Shown in pieces: positions 26,636 to 36,400 of a stretch of DNA of 64,000 nt. The notes beneath the pieces are model-generated. The model did no database searches. It worked only from the letters and a program-made list of their open reading frames with translations, and was not told the origin of the DNA. The stretch's first letter is position 1. Every line of letters begins with the position of its first letter. This DNA comes from an uncultured Treponema sp. (GTDB taxonomy: Bacteria > Spirochaetota > Spirochaetia > Treponematales > Treponemataceae), in NCBI GenBank assembly GCA_937893155.1, contig CALBGU010000081.1:1-64000 (forward strand). Reading direction: 5' to 3'. Position numbers and translations under genes: made by a program.

Positions 26636-27739
26636 CTACAGGCAAGAACGGAACGGAATATTCTGCGGCTGTTCAAAGCAGTCCTCAAAGCCACGTCGGT
26701 GATGATAATAGATTTTGTCCGCGTCCTGAGGATACACATATTTTCCGCCGACCTGCCAAAAGAACGGGTGGAATTTGTATTCGTTGCGGTCTTTCTTGAA
26801 ATCGTAGAGCACCTTAATTTCTTCGCAATCCGCCTGAAAGTTTGTCCACACGTCCCAGTGAATCGGAATAACGACCTTGCACCGCAGATTTTCCGCCATA
26901 CGAAGCACATCAATGCTCGTCATTTTATCCTGCATACCAATCGGGTTTTCGCCAAACGAGCCGAACGCCACATCAATGTCGTGGTCTTTGCCGTGCTTTG
27001 CAAAATAAATCGAAAAATGCGAATCACCGGAATGGTAAATATTGCCGCCGGGCGTTTTCACAAGATAATTCACCGCCTTCTCGTCCATATCCGTCGGACA
27101 TTTTCCCGTCAACTCCTCGCGGTCAGGACCTGTCGAATCGGTCGTAACAATACAGGTGCGGTCAAAACTGTCAAGACACACAATCTCAATATCCTTGATT
27201 TTGATAACATCGCCGGGCTTTACCACGCGGCAACGCTCCGCAGGCACACCCCATTTTACCCACGTATCCACCGATTTTTGCGGACCAATAAACGGCACGG
27301 GAATTTCATTGCCGTTTTCGTCCGTCGTCTTCATCTCACTCTGAATCACATGCGCCGCCCACTCCGCAGACATGTGGTCCTGATGATAATGCGTTGCAAG
27401 CACCGCGTCCACTTTCTTGAACGCAAACGGGTCAATCACAAACGGCACATTGCGCAGATTCGGCTGCATTGCGCGAGCACCGCACATATTCGCCATCTGG
27501 TGTCCCACCGCCATCTTGCCGTTGCCGCGCGTGCGCTTGCCGTTGCCACACCACAGGTCAATCGTAATATTTGCGTCGCCGGGCGTTTTGAACCAAATGC
27601 CCGTGCAGCCCAGCCACCACATCGCCACGTTGCCGGGTTTCACCACCTCATTCTCGATGTCCTCAACCAGCCACGTTCCCCATTCTGGAAAAGTGTTCAT
27701 AATCCAGTTTTCACGAGTCATTTCTGAAATCTTGCTCAT
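26636..27739 (-). CDS. ulaG: L-ascorbate-6-phosphate lactonase
   Basis: Opens the lactone ring of L-ascorbate-6-phosphate to 3-keto-L-gulonate-6-phosphate. A metallo-beta-lactamase-fold protein of 367 residues, close to the length of E. coli UlaG. The metal motif THYHQDHMS is present, with further ligands in [12 protein letters not shown] and [10 protein letters not shown]. It is the first gene of the nine-gene operon, with AAGAGG before the ATG. Confidence 0.95.
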   Translation of the reverse strand: MSKISEMTRENWIMNTFPEWGTWLVEDIENEVVKPGNVAMWWLGCTGIWFKTPGDANITIDLWCGNGKRTRGNGKMAVGHQMANMCGARAMQPNLRNVPFVIDPFAFKKVDAVLATHYHQDHMSAEWAAHVIQSEMKTTDENGNEIPVPFIGPQKSVDTWVKWGVPAERCRVVKPGDVIKIKDIEIVCLDSFDRTCIVTTDSTGPDREELTGKCPTDMDEKAVNYLVKTPGGNIYHSGDSHFSIYFAKHGKDHDIDVAFGSFGENPIGMQDKMTSIDVLRMAENLRCKVVIPIHWDVWTNFQADCEEIKVLYDFKKDRNEYKFHPFFWQVGGKYVYPQDADKIYYHHRRGFEDCFEQPQNIPFRSCL

Positions 27740-27783
27740 AAAAAGTACCTCTTGTAAAAAGTCGGTCGTGTGTTTCTGATTTT

Positions 27784-27811
27784 ATTATACGATACTTTTG
27801 TGAGAAGTCAA
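27784..27811 (-). promoter_or_regulatory. ula operon promoter
   Basis: On the minus strand TTGACT, a 16-nt spacer and a perfect TATAAT lie about 45 nt before ulaG. It is one of the strongest promoters in the window. No convincing operator palindrome was found around it. Confidence 0.75.
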
Positions 27812-28023
27812 ACATTTTTTTCATTTTTTTCGCATTTTTACGTTCATTTTGTTTATTATACAGAATAATATGCAACAAAACAAACAATAGTAACATAAAC
27901 TACATTTCTCAACCCGCGCAATTCGTAGCGGCAAAAATGCAATACAAAGACACAAAGCACATTTGAAATTGAGAGAAAAAAAAGAATCGCACCTGAACGC
28001 AATCAAAGACAAGTGAATATTTC

Positions 28024-28270
28024 CCGAACAGGTAAAGCCCGAAATGAACAAAAGCGAGCATTTCTTGAACAGGTAAAGTCTCAAATGAACATAAGCAACC
28101 TTTGCCTGAACAAAAAAAGTCTCAAATGAACATAAGCAACCTTTGCCTGAACAAGTAAAGCCTCAAATGAACATAAGCGACCTTTGCCTGAACAAGTAAA
28201 GCCCCAAATGAACATAAGCGACCTTTGCCTGAACAAAAAAAGCCAGAAACGAACAAAAAAATATTTGCGA
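28024..28270. repeat. Six-copy 41-bp tandem repeat
   Basis: The word GAACA(A/G)GTAAAG, with its preceding CT/CC/TT, starts units at 28024, 28065, 28106, 28147, 28188 and 28229, exactly 41 bp apart. Each unit also has AAATGAACATAAGC and CCTTTGC. Copies differ by a few bases. The rest of the 27812-28295 spacer holds A/T-rich sequence without a gene. Confidence 0.92.
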
Positions 28271-28295
28271 GAGAAGGATTTTTTACCGAAAACAG

Positions 28296-30005
28296 TTAGC
28301 GCGAATGCAAAAAAGATTCGATTTGAGGGCGGATTTCCAAAAACGAGGCAACAAGCACGGGGTCAAAATGCGTGCCGGCGCCCTTTGCAATGATATTAAA
28401 TGCGCTTTCGGCATTGAGCGAAAATTTATACGACCGCTTTGCCACCAGCGCGTCAAACACGTCTACCACCGCCATAATGCGCGCAGGAAGCGGGATTTCG
28501 CTGCCGATAAGCCCGTCTGGATAGCCTAAACCGTCGAAACGCTCGTGATGATAGTTCGCCACATTTTCCGCCATCGCGATAAGCCGTTTGTTTCCGCTTT
28601 CTGCAAGGATTTTTCCCGCAATTTCGCGCCCAAACACCGTGTGCATTTTCATAATCTCAAATTCTTCGTCTGAAAGAGCGTCTTTTTTGTTCAAAATCAC
28701 ATCGGAGATTTTGATTTTGCCGATGTCGTGCAAAAGGGACGCATCGCCCATCAGCGAAATAAACTCCTCATCGATTTCGTCCTTGAAAAGTCCCTTTGCA
28801 AAAAGGTGTTCCGAAAGCATAATCGCATAAATCTTCGTGTTGCGAACGTGTTCGCCCGTACATTCATCGCGACTTTCAATCATCGTTGCCAGATTTTCAA
28901 TCACGTTTTCCTGCAATTTTATCAAATCGTGCGTTTTATTTTTGATGATTTCGGTCTGTTCACGCACTTTTTCTTCTAGTAAATCGCGATAATCATTGAT
29001 GACACTCTGATTTTGCTCCAAAAGCTGCGCGTAAGAACTAGATTTTCGCCGATTGAGCAAATTTGACACATAAAAAAGCGCAATGAACATAATATGTGCC
29101 AAGAAAATAATAATTTTGAGCACCATTTTGCCGCGAATTCGGTAAAAAAGTTCTGTTTGCTTAAAAATGAGCACAAAAAAATACTCTCCCTGCAAACATT
29201 TATGGAACACCGTGCAGTCCGTGCCGCTTATTTTGGTATCAAAAACGCCGCTCAAGCCCTTGTACACCGCTCCCAGCATCATACGAACATTGTCGCGCAG
29301 AGAATATTCGTCTCCATTCTTGCCGGCAGCCACCGCGCTGTCGCCGATTGTACAAACCGCCGTGCTATCTCGGTTGACCAACACGCACCACGCATTTTTC
29401 CCAAGATAAAAACGCGAGAGCGTCTCCGTAATGTCGTCTAACTCAACATCAAAAGCCAGCACGCTCACCCCGTCCGTCAGTTCCTTTGCCGCGGTCAGCA
29501 CCAGATGCTGTGATTTTCCGACCCGCTGCAACACGGTAACCGCTTTGCCGTTCGCCGCCCGTGCTTTTTTGTACCAGACCGCATCTTCGACAGAGTTCCC
29601 GTACTTTGCATTGACGCATTTTCCATTGATGTAGCCATAAAACGTGCCTTTGAGCGTGCTGTTTTGCTTGAACGCAGTCAGCGATATGCTTTTTTCGCGC
29701 AAAAAACCTTCAAGCGAATGTGTTTTCCTTGAAAAAATGAACGCTTCAGAGTCTTGCGCAACCACCGCGAGGGCATCCATCGCCTCGGTCAAAAAATCTT
29801 CAAATGGATGTGCGATATTATTCAGAAGGGAAATGCCCGCGTCAATCTCATAGGACTTTGTTGCGTGAAAAAAAAACACACCGCCGAAAAACAACACAGA
29901 AATCAGAACCGCAATCGACAAAAACAAGGTAAAAATTCCCATTTTTGTATTCATTTTTTTATTCGCGGCGGAATGAAATTCCGAAAAATCATTGTTTTCA
30001 GACAC
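28296..30005 (-). CDS. Membrane-bound HD-GYP domain protein (c-di-GMP phosphodiesterase)
   Basis: A 569-residue sensor protein. TM1 is at about residues 23-45, followed by a periplasmic Cache-like domain and TM2 near residues 295-315 (IIIFLAHIMFIALFYVSNLL). After a coiled-coil linker comes a C-terminal HD-GYP domain with LLHDIGKIKISD and HHERFDGLGYPDGL, both intact. Such proteins hydrolyse cyclic di-GMP in response to an external signal. The start is GTG at 30005, chosen for AGCAGGAG 7 nt upstream; longer in-frame starts lack such a site. The gene stands alone, downstream of a tandem repeat array on its 3' side. Confidence 0.92.
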   Translation of the reverse strand: MSENNDFSEFHSAANKKMNTKMGIFTLFLSIAVLISVLFFGGVFFFHATKSYEIDAGISLLNNIAHPFEDFLTEAMDALAVVAQDSEAFIFSRKTHSLEGFLREKSISLTAFKQNSTLKGTFYGYINGKCVNAKYGNSVEDAVWYKKARAANGKAVTVLQRVGKSQHLVLTAAKELTDGVSVLAFDVELDDITETLSRFYLGKNAWCVLVNRDSTAVCTIGDSAVAAGKNGDEYSLRDNVRMMLGAVYKGLSGVFDTKISGTDCTVFHKCLQGEYFFVLIFKQTELFYRIRGKMVLKIIIFLAHIMFIALFYVSNLLNRRKSSSYAQLLEQNQSVINDYRDLLEEKVREQTEIIKNKTHDLIKLQENVIENLATMIESRDECTGEHVRNTKIYAIMLSEHLFAKGLFKDEIDEEFISLMGDASLLHDIGKIKISDVILNKKDALSDEEFEIMKMHTVFGREIAGKILAESGNKRLIAMAENVANYHHERFDGLGYPDGLIGSEIPLPARIMAVVDVFDALVAKRSYKFSLNAESAFNIIAKGAGTHFDPVLVASFLEIRPQIESFLHSR

Positions 30006-30167
30006 TTTTTTTCTCCTGCTGTTCGCTAAAACAAGCAAGCACTGTTTTCTTTTGATTATTTTCAGTAGTATAGCACATCTTTTTTGCCTTATGCTAGCGT
30101 TCGCAAGGATTATTTTTCTCACAGATGCTCAAAAACACCGTGCATTTGCCCTTTGCACACACAAAAA

Positions 30168-30917
30168 TTATATCTCCTCAATGTGCGAAACGTATTCCAG
30201 CGTGGAAAGAGCGGCAATAATCTCGCGGTGCGACTTATACTTTTTTAATTCATCGCTGGAAATCGAAATCGCGATAGAATACACGCTCAAGCCTGAGTTC
30301 GCGTAAGCAGGATTCATCTCTATTGCGTCAATTTTTAGCCCTAAGCGGCGGATTGTGGTAACAAAATTTTGCAGGTTAAGCGAATTCTTGAGTTCGAGAT
30401 GTATTTCAAAATGATTGGAACGGTTTTTCAAATAGAATTCAAGCTCCGGCAATTTTGACAAACAGAAAAGCAGCGCAACAAACGCCGTTACTGAAAGCGT
30501 ATATTGCCCAGCACCGATTGCGATGCCCAAAAAACAACTCGCCCAGAGCGAAACCGACGTGGTTAAGCCCATAATTTGATTGCGGGAAGAGAAAAACAGC
30601 GTGCGGGTGGAGATTCTTGCCGACGAAACGACTGCCGCCGCCGAAAGAATGAACAAATTGCTTTTGTATTGAGAACCGATGCAGATGTCGAGAAGCATTG
30701 CCAGCGTGCCCGAGAGCGTAACCACGATGAAAGTGCGGAATCCTGCCGAATGGCGTTTGCTACTGCGCTCCCAACCGATAATCGCTGACAAAAAAAGTGA
30801 TAATCCCAGCCGTAAAACAAGCGCTCCGACCGTAAGTTCTGCTGCCCAACTGCCTAAAACGTGGGCAATAGGGTCAGAGGTACTGAATAAAATCGTTGAG
30901 ATTTTCTCTTCGTTCAT
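30168..30917 (-). CDS. MgtC/SapB family membrane protein
   Basis: A 249-residue protein with an N-terminal membrane domain of about five segments (LRLGLSLFLSAIIGWERSSK, GFRTFIVVTLSGTLAMLLDI) of the MgtC/SapB family and a C-terminal ACT-like soluble domain (residues about 165-249). MgtC proteins modulate the F1Fo ATPase or Mg2+ homeostasis in some pathogens; the role in other species is unclear. Its start overlaps the stop of the antiporter gene (ATGA), so the two are co-translated and may act together in ion homeostasis. Confidence 0.85.
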   Translation of the reverse strand: MNEEKISTILFSTSDPIAHVLGSWAAELTVGALVLRLGLSLFLSAIIGWERSSKRHSAGFRTFIVVTLSGTLAMLLDICIGSQYKSNLFILSAAAVVSSARISTRTLFFSSRNQIMGLTTSVSLWASCFLGIAIGAGQYTLSVTAFVALLFCLSKLPELEFYLKNRSNHFEIHLELKNSLNLQNFVTTIRRLGLKIDAIEMNPAYANSGLSVYSIAISISSDELKKYKSHREIIAALSTLEYVSHIEEI

Positions 30918-32371
30918 CTTCTTCTCCTTTTCGCAGACTTCCGCAAACTATTCGCCCGCTGGCGACCCTCAGAAATCTTGCCGAGACGCTCTTCCCACAC
31001 CGCGTGAGCGTGCGTTTCAGCTGCTTCGGTGTATGCCGCCTCCTCTTCATTGACCGTGTGAACAGGAAGTTCCTCTTGAATCTTGTGAATACGCTCAATG
31101 AGCAGTTCCAGCTCGCTTTTTTGCCCGCCGTCCTCGGCAGTTTCGTTCACACTCACCAACTCCTCAAGTTTGGTTGAATAGGATTTAGACAAAAACAACG
31201 ATAACTTTGCGCAGGCAGGACCAATTAACTCGTACAACACGCTTGACGCAAGAATAATCGTCTGCAACGCATTGCCCGTCTCCCCTCCCAGCGCGCGCGC
31301 CCCGAGCGCAGCAAGACCAATCGCCACTCCCGCCTGCGGAATAAGGGCAAGACCAAGATAATTCCTCGTTGTCTCAGCCTTTTTTACCATAAAACAGCCC
31401 ATAAATGCCCCAAAATACTTTCCGACAATGCGCACAAAAAAGTAAATCACGCCGATTGCAAGCAAGGGAACGCTGCCGACAGTCCCAGACGACACAAGCG
31501 CGCGCAAATCAAACGACAAACCAGAGCGCACAAAGAAAATCAGCAGAATGGGAGGGCTAAAATACGCCAGCTGCTTAAATAACTTGCTGTCGTCCGTCAA
31601 ATTTATGTACGCCATTCCCATTGACATACAGCCCAAAAGCGGAGAAACATTGAACACCGTGCAAATTGCACAAAAGGCAAAGAGGAGCGCAACCGAAATT
31701 ATCAATCTATTGTCGCTGGACCTCTTGGGCGCAAGCAAAAACTTGAGAAACAGCCCGAAAAGAAAGCCCAAACAGAGCACCAGCGCATTCGACAGAATCG
31801 GAAAAATGATTCTGCCAAGCGAAAATGCCTCTCCCGTCGCCGAGGAAATAGCCACCGAAATCGCCACGCTGTAGGCAAGCAGCCCGACAATGTCGTCGAG
31901 CGCAACAACCTGCAAGAGCGTCTCCACAAAATCGCCTTTTGCACCTGTTTGCCTGATTGTCATCATCGTGGAAGCAGGCGCGGTGGCTGACGCGAGCGCA
32001 GAAAGCACAATGGAAAAGGCAATATTCAAGCGCAACACAAAATAACAGACCACAAAAACGGCAACCGAAGCCATCAACGCCTCAAACAGCGTTATAATAA
32101 TGACCTTCGCACCGTTTTTCTTGAGCGTCTCCAGCCGAAAAAACTCGCCCGTGCTAAACGCGATGAATGCCAGCGCAATGTCGGGCAGAAAATCAGTTGC
32201 AGAAACGATATTCTGAGGAATAAGATTAAAACAAAATGGTCCAATCAATATGCCCGCGATAATGTAAGCCGTAACGTTCGGTAGGCGCAGCTTTTTTGTA
32301 ACGCGCGTCATTAAAAAACCAGAGAGCAATATGATTGATATGGATAAAATAGCAGAATCCGCGTGTCCCAT
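30914..32371 (-). CDS. Cation:proton antiporter (CPA2/KefB-type)
   Basis: A 485-residue monovalent cation/proton antiporter with about 12 membrane segments. The family motif LRLPNVTAYIIAGILIGPF is near the N-terminus, and ALDDIVGLLAYSVAIS carries the paired Asp of the transport site. The last 80 residues form a charged cytoplasmic tail. I chose 32371 (MGHADSA), since the 30 residues upstream are basic and not family-like, and a TATAAT lies 7 nt before this ATG, suggesting a leaderless mRNA. Confidence 0.9.
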   Translation of the reverse strand: MGHADSAILSISIILLSGFLMTRVTKKLRLPNVTAYIIAGILIGPFCFNLIPQNIVSATDFLPDIALAFIAFSTGEFFRLETLKKNGAKVIIITLFEALMASVAVFVVCYFVLRLNIAFSIVLSALASATAPASTMMTIRQTGAKGDFVETLLQVVALDDIVGLLAYSVAISVAISSATGEAFSLGRIIFPILSNALVLCLGFLFGLFLKFLLAPKRSSDNRLIISVALLFAFCAICTVFNVSPLLGCMSMGMAYINLTDDSKLFKQLAYFSPPILLIFFVRSGLSFDLRALVSSGTVGSVPLLAIGVIYFFVRIVGKYFGAFMGCFMVKKAETTRNYLGLALIPQAGVAIGLAALGARALGGETGNALQTIILASSVLYELIGPACAKLSLFLSKSYSTKLEELVSVNETAEDGGQKSELELLIERIHKIQEELPVHTVNEEEAAYTEAAETHAHAVWEERLGKISEGRQRANSLRKSAKRRRR

Positions 32372-32378
32372 GCTATCT

Positions 32379-32384
32379 ATTATA
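32379..32384 (-). promoter_or_regulatory. -10 box of antiporter-mgtC operon, leaderless type
   Basis: A perfect TATAAT on the minus strand ends 7 nt before ATG 32371, without Shine-Dalgarno. The -35 region is poor. Confidence 0.5.
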
Positions 32385-32499
32385 ATTCTTTTTTGATAAA
32401 TTAACACTGTTTTTCTGTATTTTTTGAAAAAAAATGCACTCATACATTCTATTTTCGCCAAAATTCATTTTGCAATCGCCATAAAACAATGGATAAAAG

Positions 32500-32519
32500 T
32501 TCCGTATTGCAATACGGAA
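32500..32519. promoter_or_regulatory. Perfect 20-bp palindrome, possible TetR operator
   Basis: TTCCGTATTG followed by its exact reverse complement CAATACGGAA, in the spacer between the antiporter gene and the TetR remnant. The size and symmetry fit a TetR-family operator. A simple hairpin terminator is less likely, as no T-run follows directly. Confidence 0.4.
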
Positions 32520-32581
32520 GCCGTCTTTTTAGCCGTCTCCGTTTCTTTTAGTGCGCAAAAAGACTATCCGCAACGCGCAAA

Positions 32582-32611
32582 TTGACATATCGTATCACAA
32601 AAAGCCATAAT
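32582..32611 (+). promoter_or_regulatory. Promoter of TetR remnant
   Basis: A consensus TTGACA (32582-32587), an 18-nt spacer and CATAAT (32606-32611), about 45 nt before the first TetR codons. Confidence 0.5.
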
Positions 32612-32655
32612 GACAGCGAACAGCACACGATTTTGAGTGCAAAAAAGGTAATTTT

Positions 32656-33147
32656 ACGGAAGAAACAACGACTCCGCACACAAAAGAACGTATTTTGCAG
32701 ATTGCAACGGCAGAATTTTTGGAAAAAGGTTTCCGCGGCGCAAGTTTACGAGCCATTGTTAAAAATGCAGGTGTTACCACTAGCGCGTTTTACGGTTATT
32801 TCAAAAACAAAGAGGAGATTTTTGACGCAATTGTATCTCCCCACGCAACAGAATTGATAAAAATCTTTCAAAAATACCTCAATGCGTTTTTAGCATTGCC
32901 CAAAACAGCGTGGAAAACCGATAACAGCCGCTTTGCACACGACGGAATGCGTGAAATGTACGATTATGCCGAAAAAAATAAAACGGCGTTTCAGTTAATC
33001 CTCACTGCTGCGGCGGGAACGCGCTGGGAACACTATCTGCACGACATTGTTCAGCAAGAAATTGACATCACGCACCGCTTTTATGCTTCCATCAAAACAG
33101 AAAGAAACTCTGCACGGTGTTTTTATTCTTTTTGCAAAACCGAATAG
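32656..33147 (+). pseudogene. TetR-family regulator, decayed (no start codon, truncated C-terminus)
   Basis: The frame encodes a typical TetR DNA-binding domain (ERILQIATAEFLEKGF, then GVTTSAFYGYFKNKEEIFDA) and part of the ligand domain. Where the protein should begin, AAAAAAGG and 7 nt are followed by ACG (32656) instead of ATG, and the frame is closed 45 nt further up; the only downstream alternative, TTG 32695, would cut into helix 1. At the other end the sequence runs into a 42-bp repeat array and stops after about 163 codons, some 30-50 short of family size. I call it a pseudogene; an ACG-started protein cannot be excluded. Confidence 0.7.
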
Positions 33148-33265
33148 CATAAAAACACCGAGCAAACATCTTTTTGTAAAACAGAAATGCTCAAAAACAT
33201 TGTGAAATATGCTTTTCTGCAAGAACTGAATAGTCAAAAACACGGTGAAATATGCGTTTCGTAAA
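33110..33265. repeat. About 42-bp tandem repeat overrunning the tetR remnant
   Basis: AAAAACA(C/T)(C/T/G)G starts units at 33151, 33193 and 33236 (42 and 43 bp apart), each with a run such as TTTTTGTAAAACAG or TTTTCTGCAAGAAC. A diverged unit (CACGGTGTTTTTATTC) provides the last codons of the TetR frame. The 33266-33417 stretch holds no gene. Confidence 0.7.
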
Positions 33266-33417
33266 TGAAAAAAGAATAAATGCGCGTGTTTTTATCATTT
33301 CCGTTTTTTATAAAAGCGATGATTACGGAGTGAAAATGCTCTTTTTGTTTTACGGATTATATGGCGCATAGTGTTTTTGTGGTGTGCATTTTTGAAAAAG
33401 CGATGAAAACGTGTGTG

Positions 33418-36400
33418 TTAGAACGTTATTTTGACGCTTGCCGACAAGGTTATGCCTGCGTAGATAAGACTGTCGGACACATTTGAGAATTCTGGGCTGA
33501 CGACGGTTACAACGGTGAGGTATTTAGAGAAAGCCGCGTCGCTTTCGTGCGTGTAGACAACGCTTTGTGCGCGTTTATAGCGTGCGTTGGTCGTCGTGGT
33601 GGATTTTTTCTGCGACGCAGTGAATTTTAGGCTGTCTATTTTGGTAACACTGACCGACGACACGTCAAGTGAAGGCTTGCACATTTGTACGAAAGACACC
33701 AGCGGGGAAGTTTTGCGTTCCCGTTTGTATGAAAAGGTGCATTTTGCGCTCCACGCGTCGTCTGATTCAACCGTTCCTTCTAATGCAGTCTTGAAACTGT
33801 CTTTTTTGGAGAAAAAAAACGCCGATGTCAGCTCCGCCGAGTGAGAAAAGGTGTAATCTTCTGGCGCGGCACGCGGGATTTTGACTGCACTGGAAAAATG
33901 TGCGCCGAATTCGTCTTCGTTGTACCATTTGAACAGACGGAGTGCGCTATACGAGCCTAAAACGTTGTTCGCGCTGTACGAAATCGACGCTTTTGCGTTG
34001 TATATATCATTTTTGGTTGACGAAGCAGTGATTTGTCTGGCGAACGAAGCGTTTATTGAAGACGGAATGACTAAATCCAGAGCGGAATCCGCCGCCGCTC
34101 TGCGCCAAGACGCCGCGTAGGTTGCGTAATAGTATTGCGTGGACGAGGAAGCACTGCTGCTTTCAAGCATAGTGTCTGCTAGTTTTGTGTTTACTAAATC
34201 GTTGCATGGAATTGCCGTGTACAGATACATGCGGTCGGCAGTCAACAGGTATTTTGCGTCTTCCGTGTATGAGCCGCCCGCATTTACCTTTGCGTTTCCC
34301 CCTCCCTCGCGCATATAAGACAGTGAAAACCGCTGTTTTCCGATTGTCAGCGGCAAGGTTAAGAGATATTGCGTGTAATCCGTCTGTTTTGCACTTGAGG
34401 AAAGCGTGTAGGTGTCTGCGGCTTCGGCGTGGAGTTCAGGGGTGAATTTTAGCGCATTGAATTTATAGAAAACAGTTGCGTTGCCCGTTGTTTTTCGCTT
34501 TTTGGCATCGGATTTTCCTGCGTCGAATTGGAATTTCGTGTTGTCGGCATAACTTTCGCTGTACTCGGAGCTATAATTCGCCTTGATTTTTTGGTATACA
34601 GTTGCCTCCGCCTCAATATGCAGTCTGTCAATATCGCTTTCGGCGCTCACACAAGCATCTTGCGTCTTGTAAATGGTACTTGCTATCGTCTGGGAAGAGC
34701 CTTCAAGGTGTGCAACGGGCAATTCTAAGGCGAGGGAATTGGATTTTTTTTGTTTTTTGCCTTCATTGTCCAGCTGATAGGCCTCGCTGAAGTCGAAAAT
34801 GCCGAAAATTGCATCGTTGGTTTGTGCAAAATGCCCGACGGAAGAGAACATATAGTTGCTATCGCTTCGGTGCGCCTCGTTTCCGCCAATATCGACTTTC
34901 CAAATGCCTATTCCCGCCGCGACGCTTTCGCTTGCCTGTGTCTTTTTGGTTCCGTTCGACGTGTTGGCGCTCGTTTTTACAAAAAAATCGTGCAAAATCT
35001 CCGCGTCGCCAAGGCTTACTATCGCGCCGTCCTTTTGATAATTGAGTGTGACAGCGCTTTTTGCGGCAAGGTCTGGCGAAATCTCTGATAAATGAAGTTC
35101 ATCGATAAAAAAACAGCCCGAATCCGCCCCGTCAGCATTGAGTTTTACGATGAGTTTTGAGGCAATCACATCAGTGTCAACGCTTGCTCGTCCCGCAAAA
35201 TCTGAATCCACATAGACTTTTTCGCTTTTTAAGTCCACTTCGACTTTGTGCCAGCTGTCTTTGCTCAAATTTTCGCCCGAAATCACACAGTTCACGGCAT
35301 TTTCGACCTCATCGCTTCCCGCGTCGGTTTGGCGCACGAACGAAAAGGTCAATGCGTCATCGCTTTCGAGGCTTTGCGTCAAGAAAACATAGAATGCAAG
35401 ATTTTTGTAGCCCGAAATATCGGTTTCATCGACGTATTGGCTCAACGTGATGTATGTGTTGCTCGATGAAATGTCCGTTTCTTTTTGCCATTTTATGCCC
35501 GCAACGCTGTTGGCGCTCGTGTTGAAGGTGCTGACCGTGCTGTCGCTGATTGCGCCGACCGATACGCCCCACTCGGCACTGACCGACGCAGGCGTGTCTT
35601 CGCGTACCGTGGTGGAAAATCCGTCCGCGCTCACTGCAAATGAGGTTCCCGCGATTTCAAAAACGCCCGCTTTGAGCTTCCCCGACGCATTTTTTTCCGT
35701 GGAAGACGAGGCGACAATGAGCCGCGCGCCAGTAAATGTGCCGAGAAAGGCGCGGTCTTCGTCGGTTAAGCGTACCGTAACGGTTTGCCAGCCGCTTTCG
35801 CCAAGCGAGAACGAGCGCAGGACGTCGGAAGAGGCTTTGCTGACCAGCCACGTTGGAATTGCCTCACAGGATTCGGCGGAGAAATCTGCGTCGCTGTTTA
35901 CGCCGAGCTGCAAGAATATTTCAACGGGTGTGTCGGCGGAAAATGCAGACGGATTTTCATTTTTCAAGGCGATGCTAAACGTTTGCGCCGACGCAAGAGC
36001 CGTTCCCGCCGAGCCTAAGGCAATCGTTACCGCGCGCCAAGCGGGATTGTCTGCCGTTGCTCTTATCGCCGAAAAGTTCCAGTCAATCGGGATTGCGTAG
36101 CCTGAAACCGCGCTGTCTTTTGTGCCAGAATCAACTGACGCACTGTCTTTTTTGCTCTCGGAAAGCTCAATCGGCAGTGAAAATGAGGAGTCCGCGGAGC
36201 CAAAAGGGCGAGCGTTGAGCACAGGCTCTATTCCCGCAGGCACGGAAACGCCCGCGCTCTCTGACAATGTGTTTGTTTCGGCGCTGTTTTCGTCCATGCC
36301 CAGTATGCGATACAGTCCCGTGGTGTTGTCCGTCTCTGCGCTCAGTGCGCCGGCAATTTCTATTTCCAGCGAATCACTTTGATAGCGGACGGCGCTTGAA

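Noticed and set aside
26588..27727. A 379-residue plus-strand frame opposite ulaG
   Set aside because: Antisense to an enzyme with intact active-site motifs; composition (Arg, His, Asn) is typical of a shadow frame.
28024..28270. Possible CRISPR array
   Set aside because: Units are contiguous 41-bp copies that differ slightly throughout. There is no division into identical repeats and unique spacers, and no cas gene is nearby.
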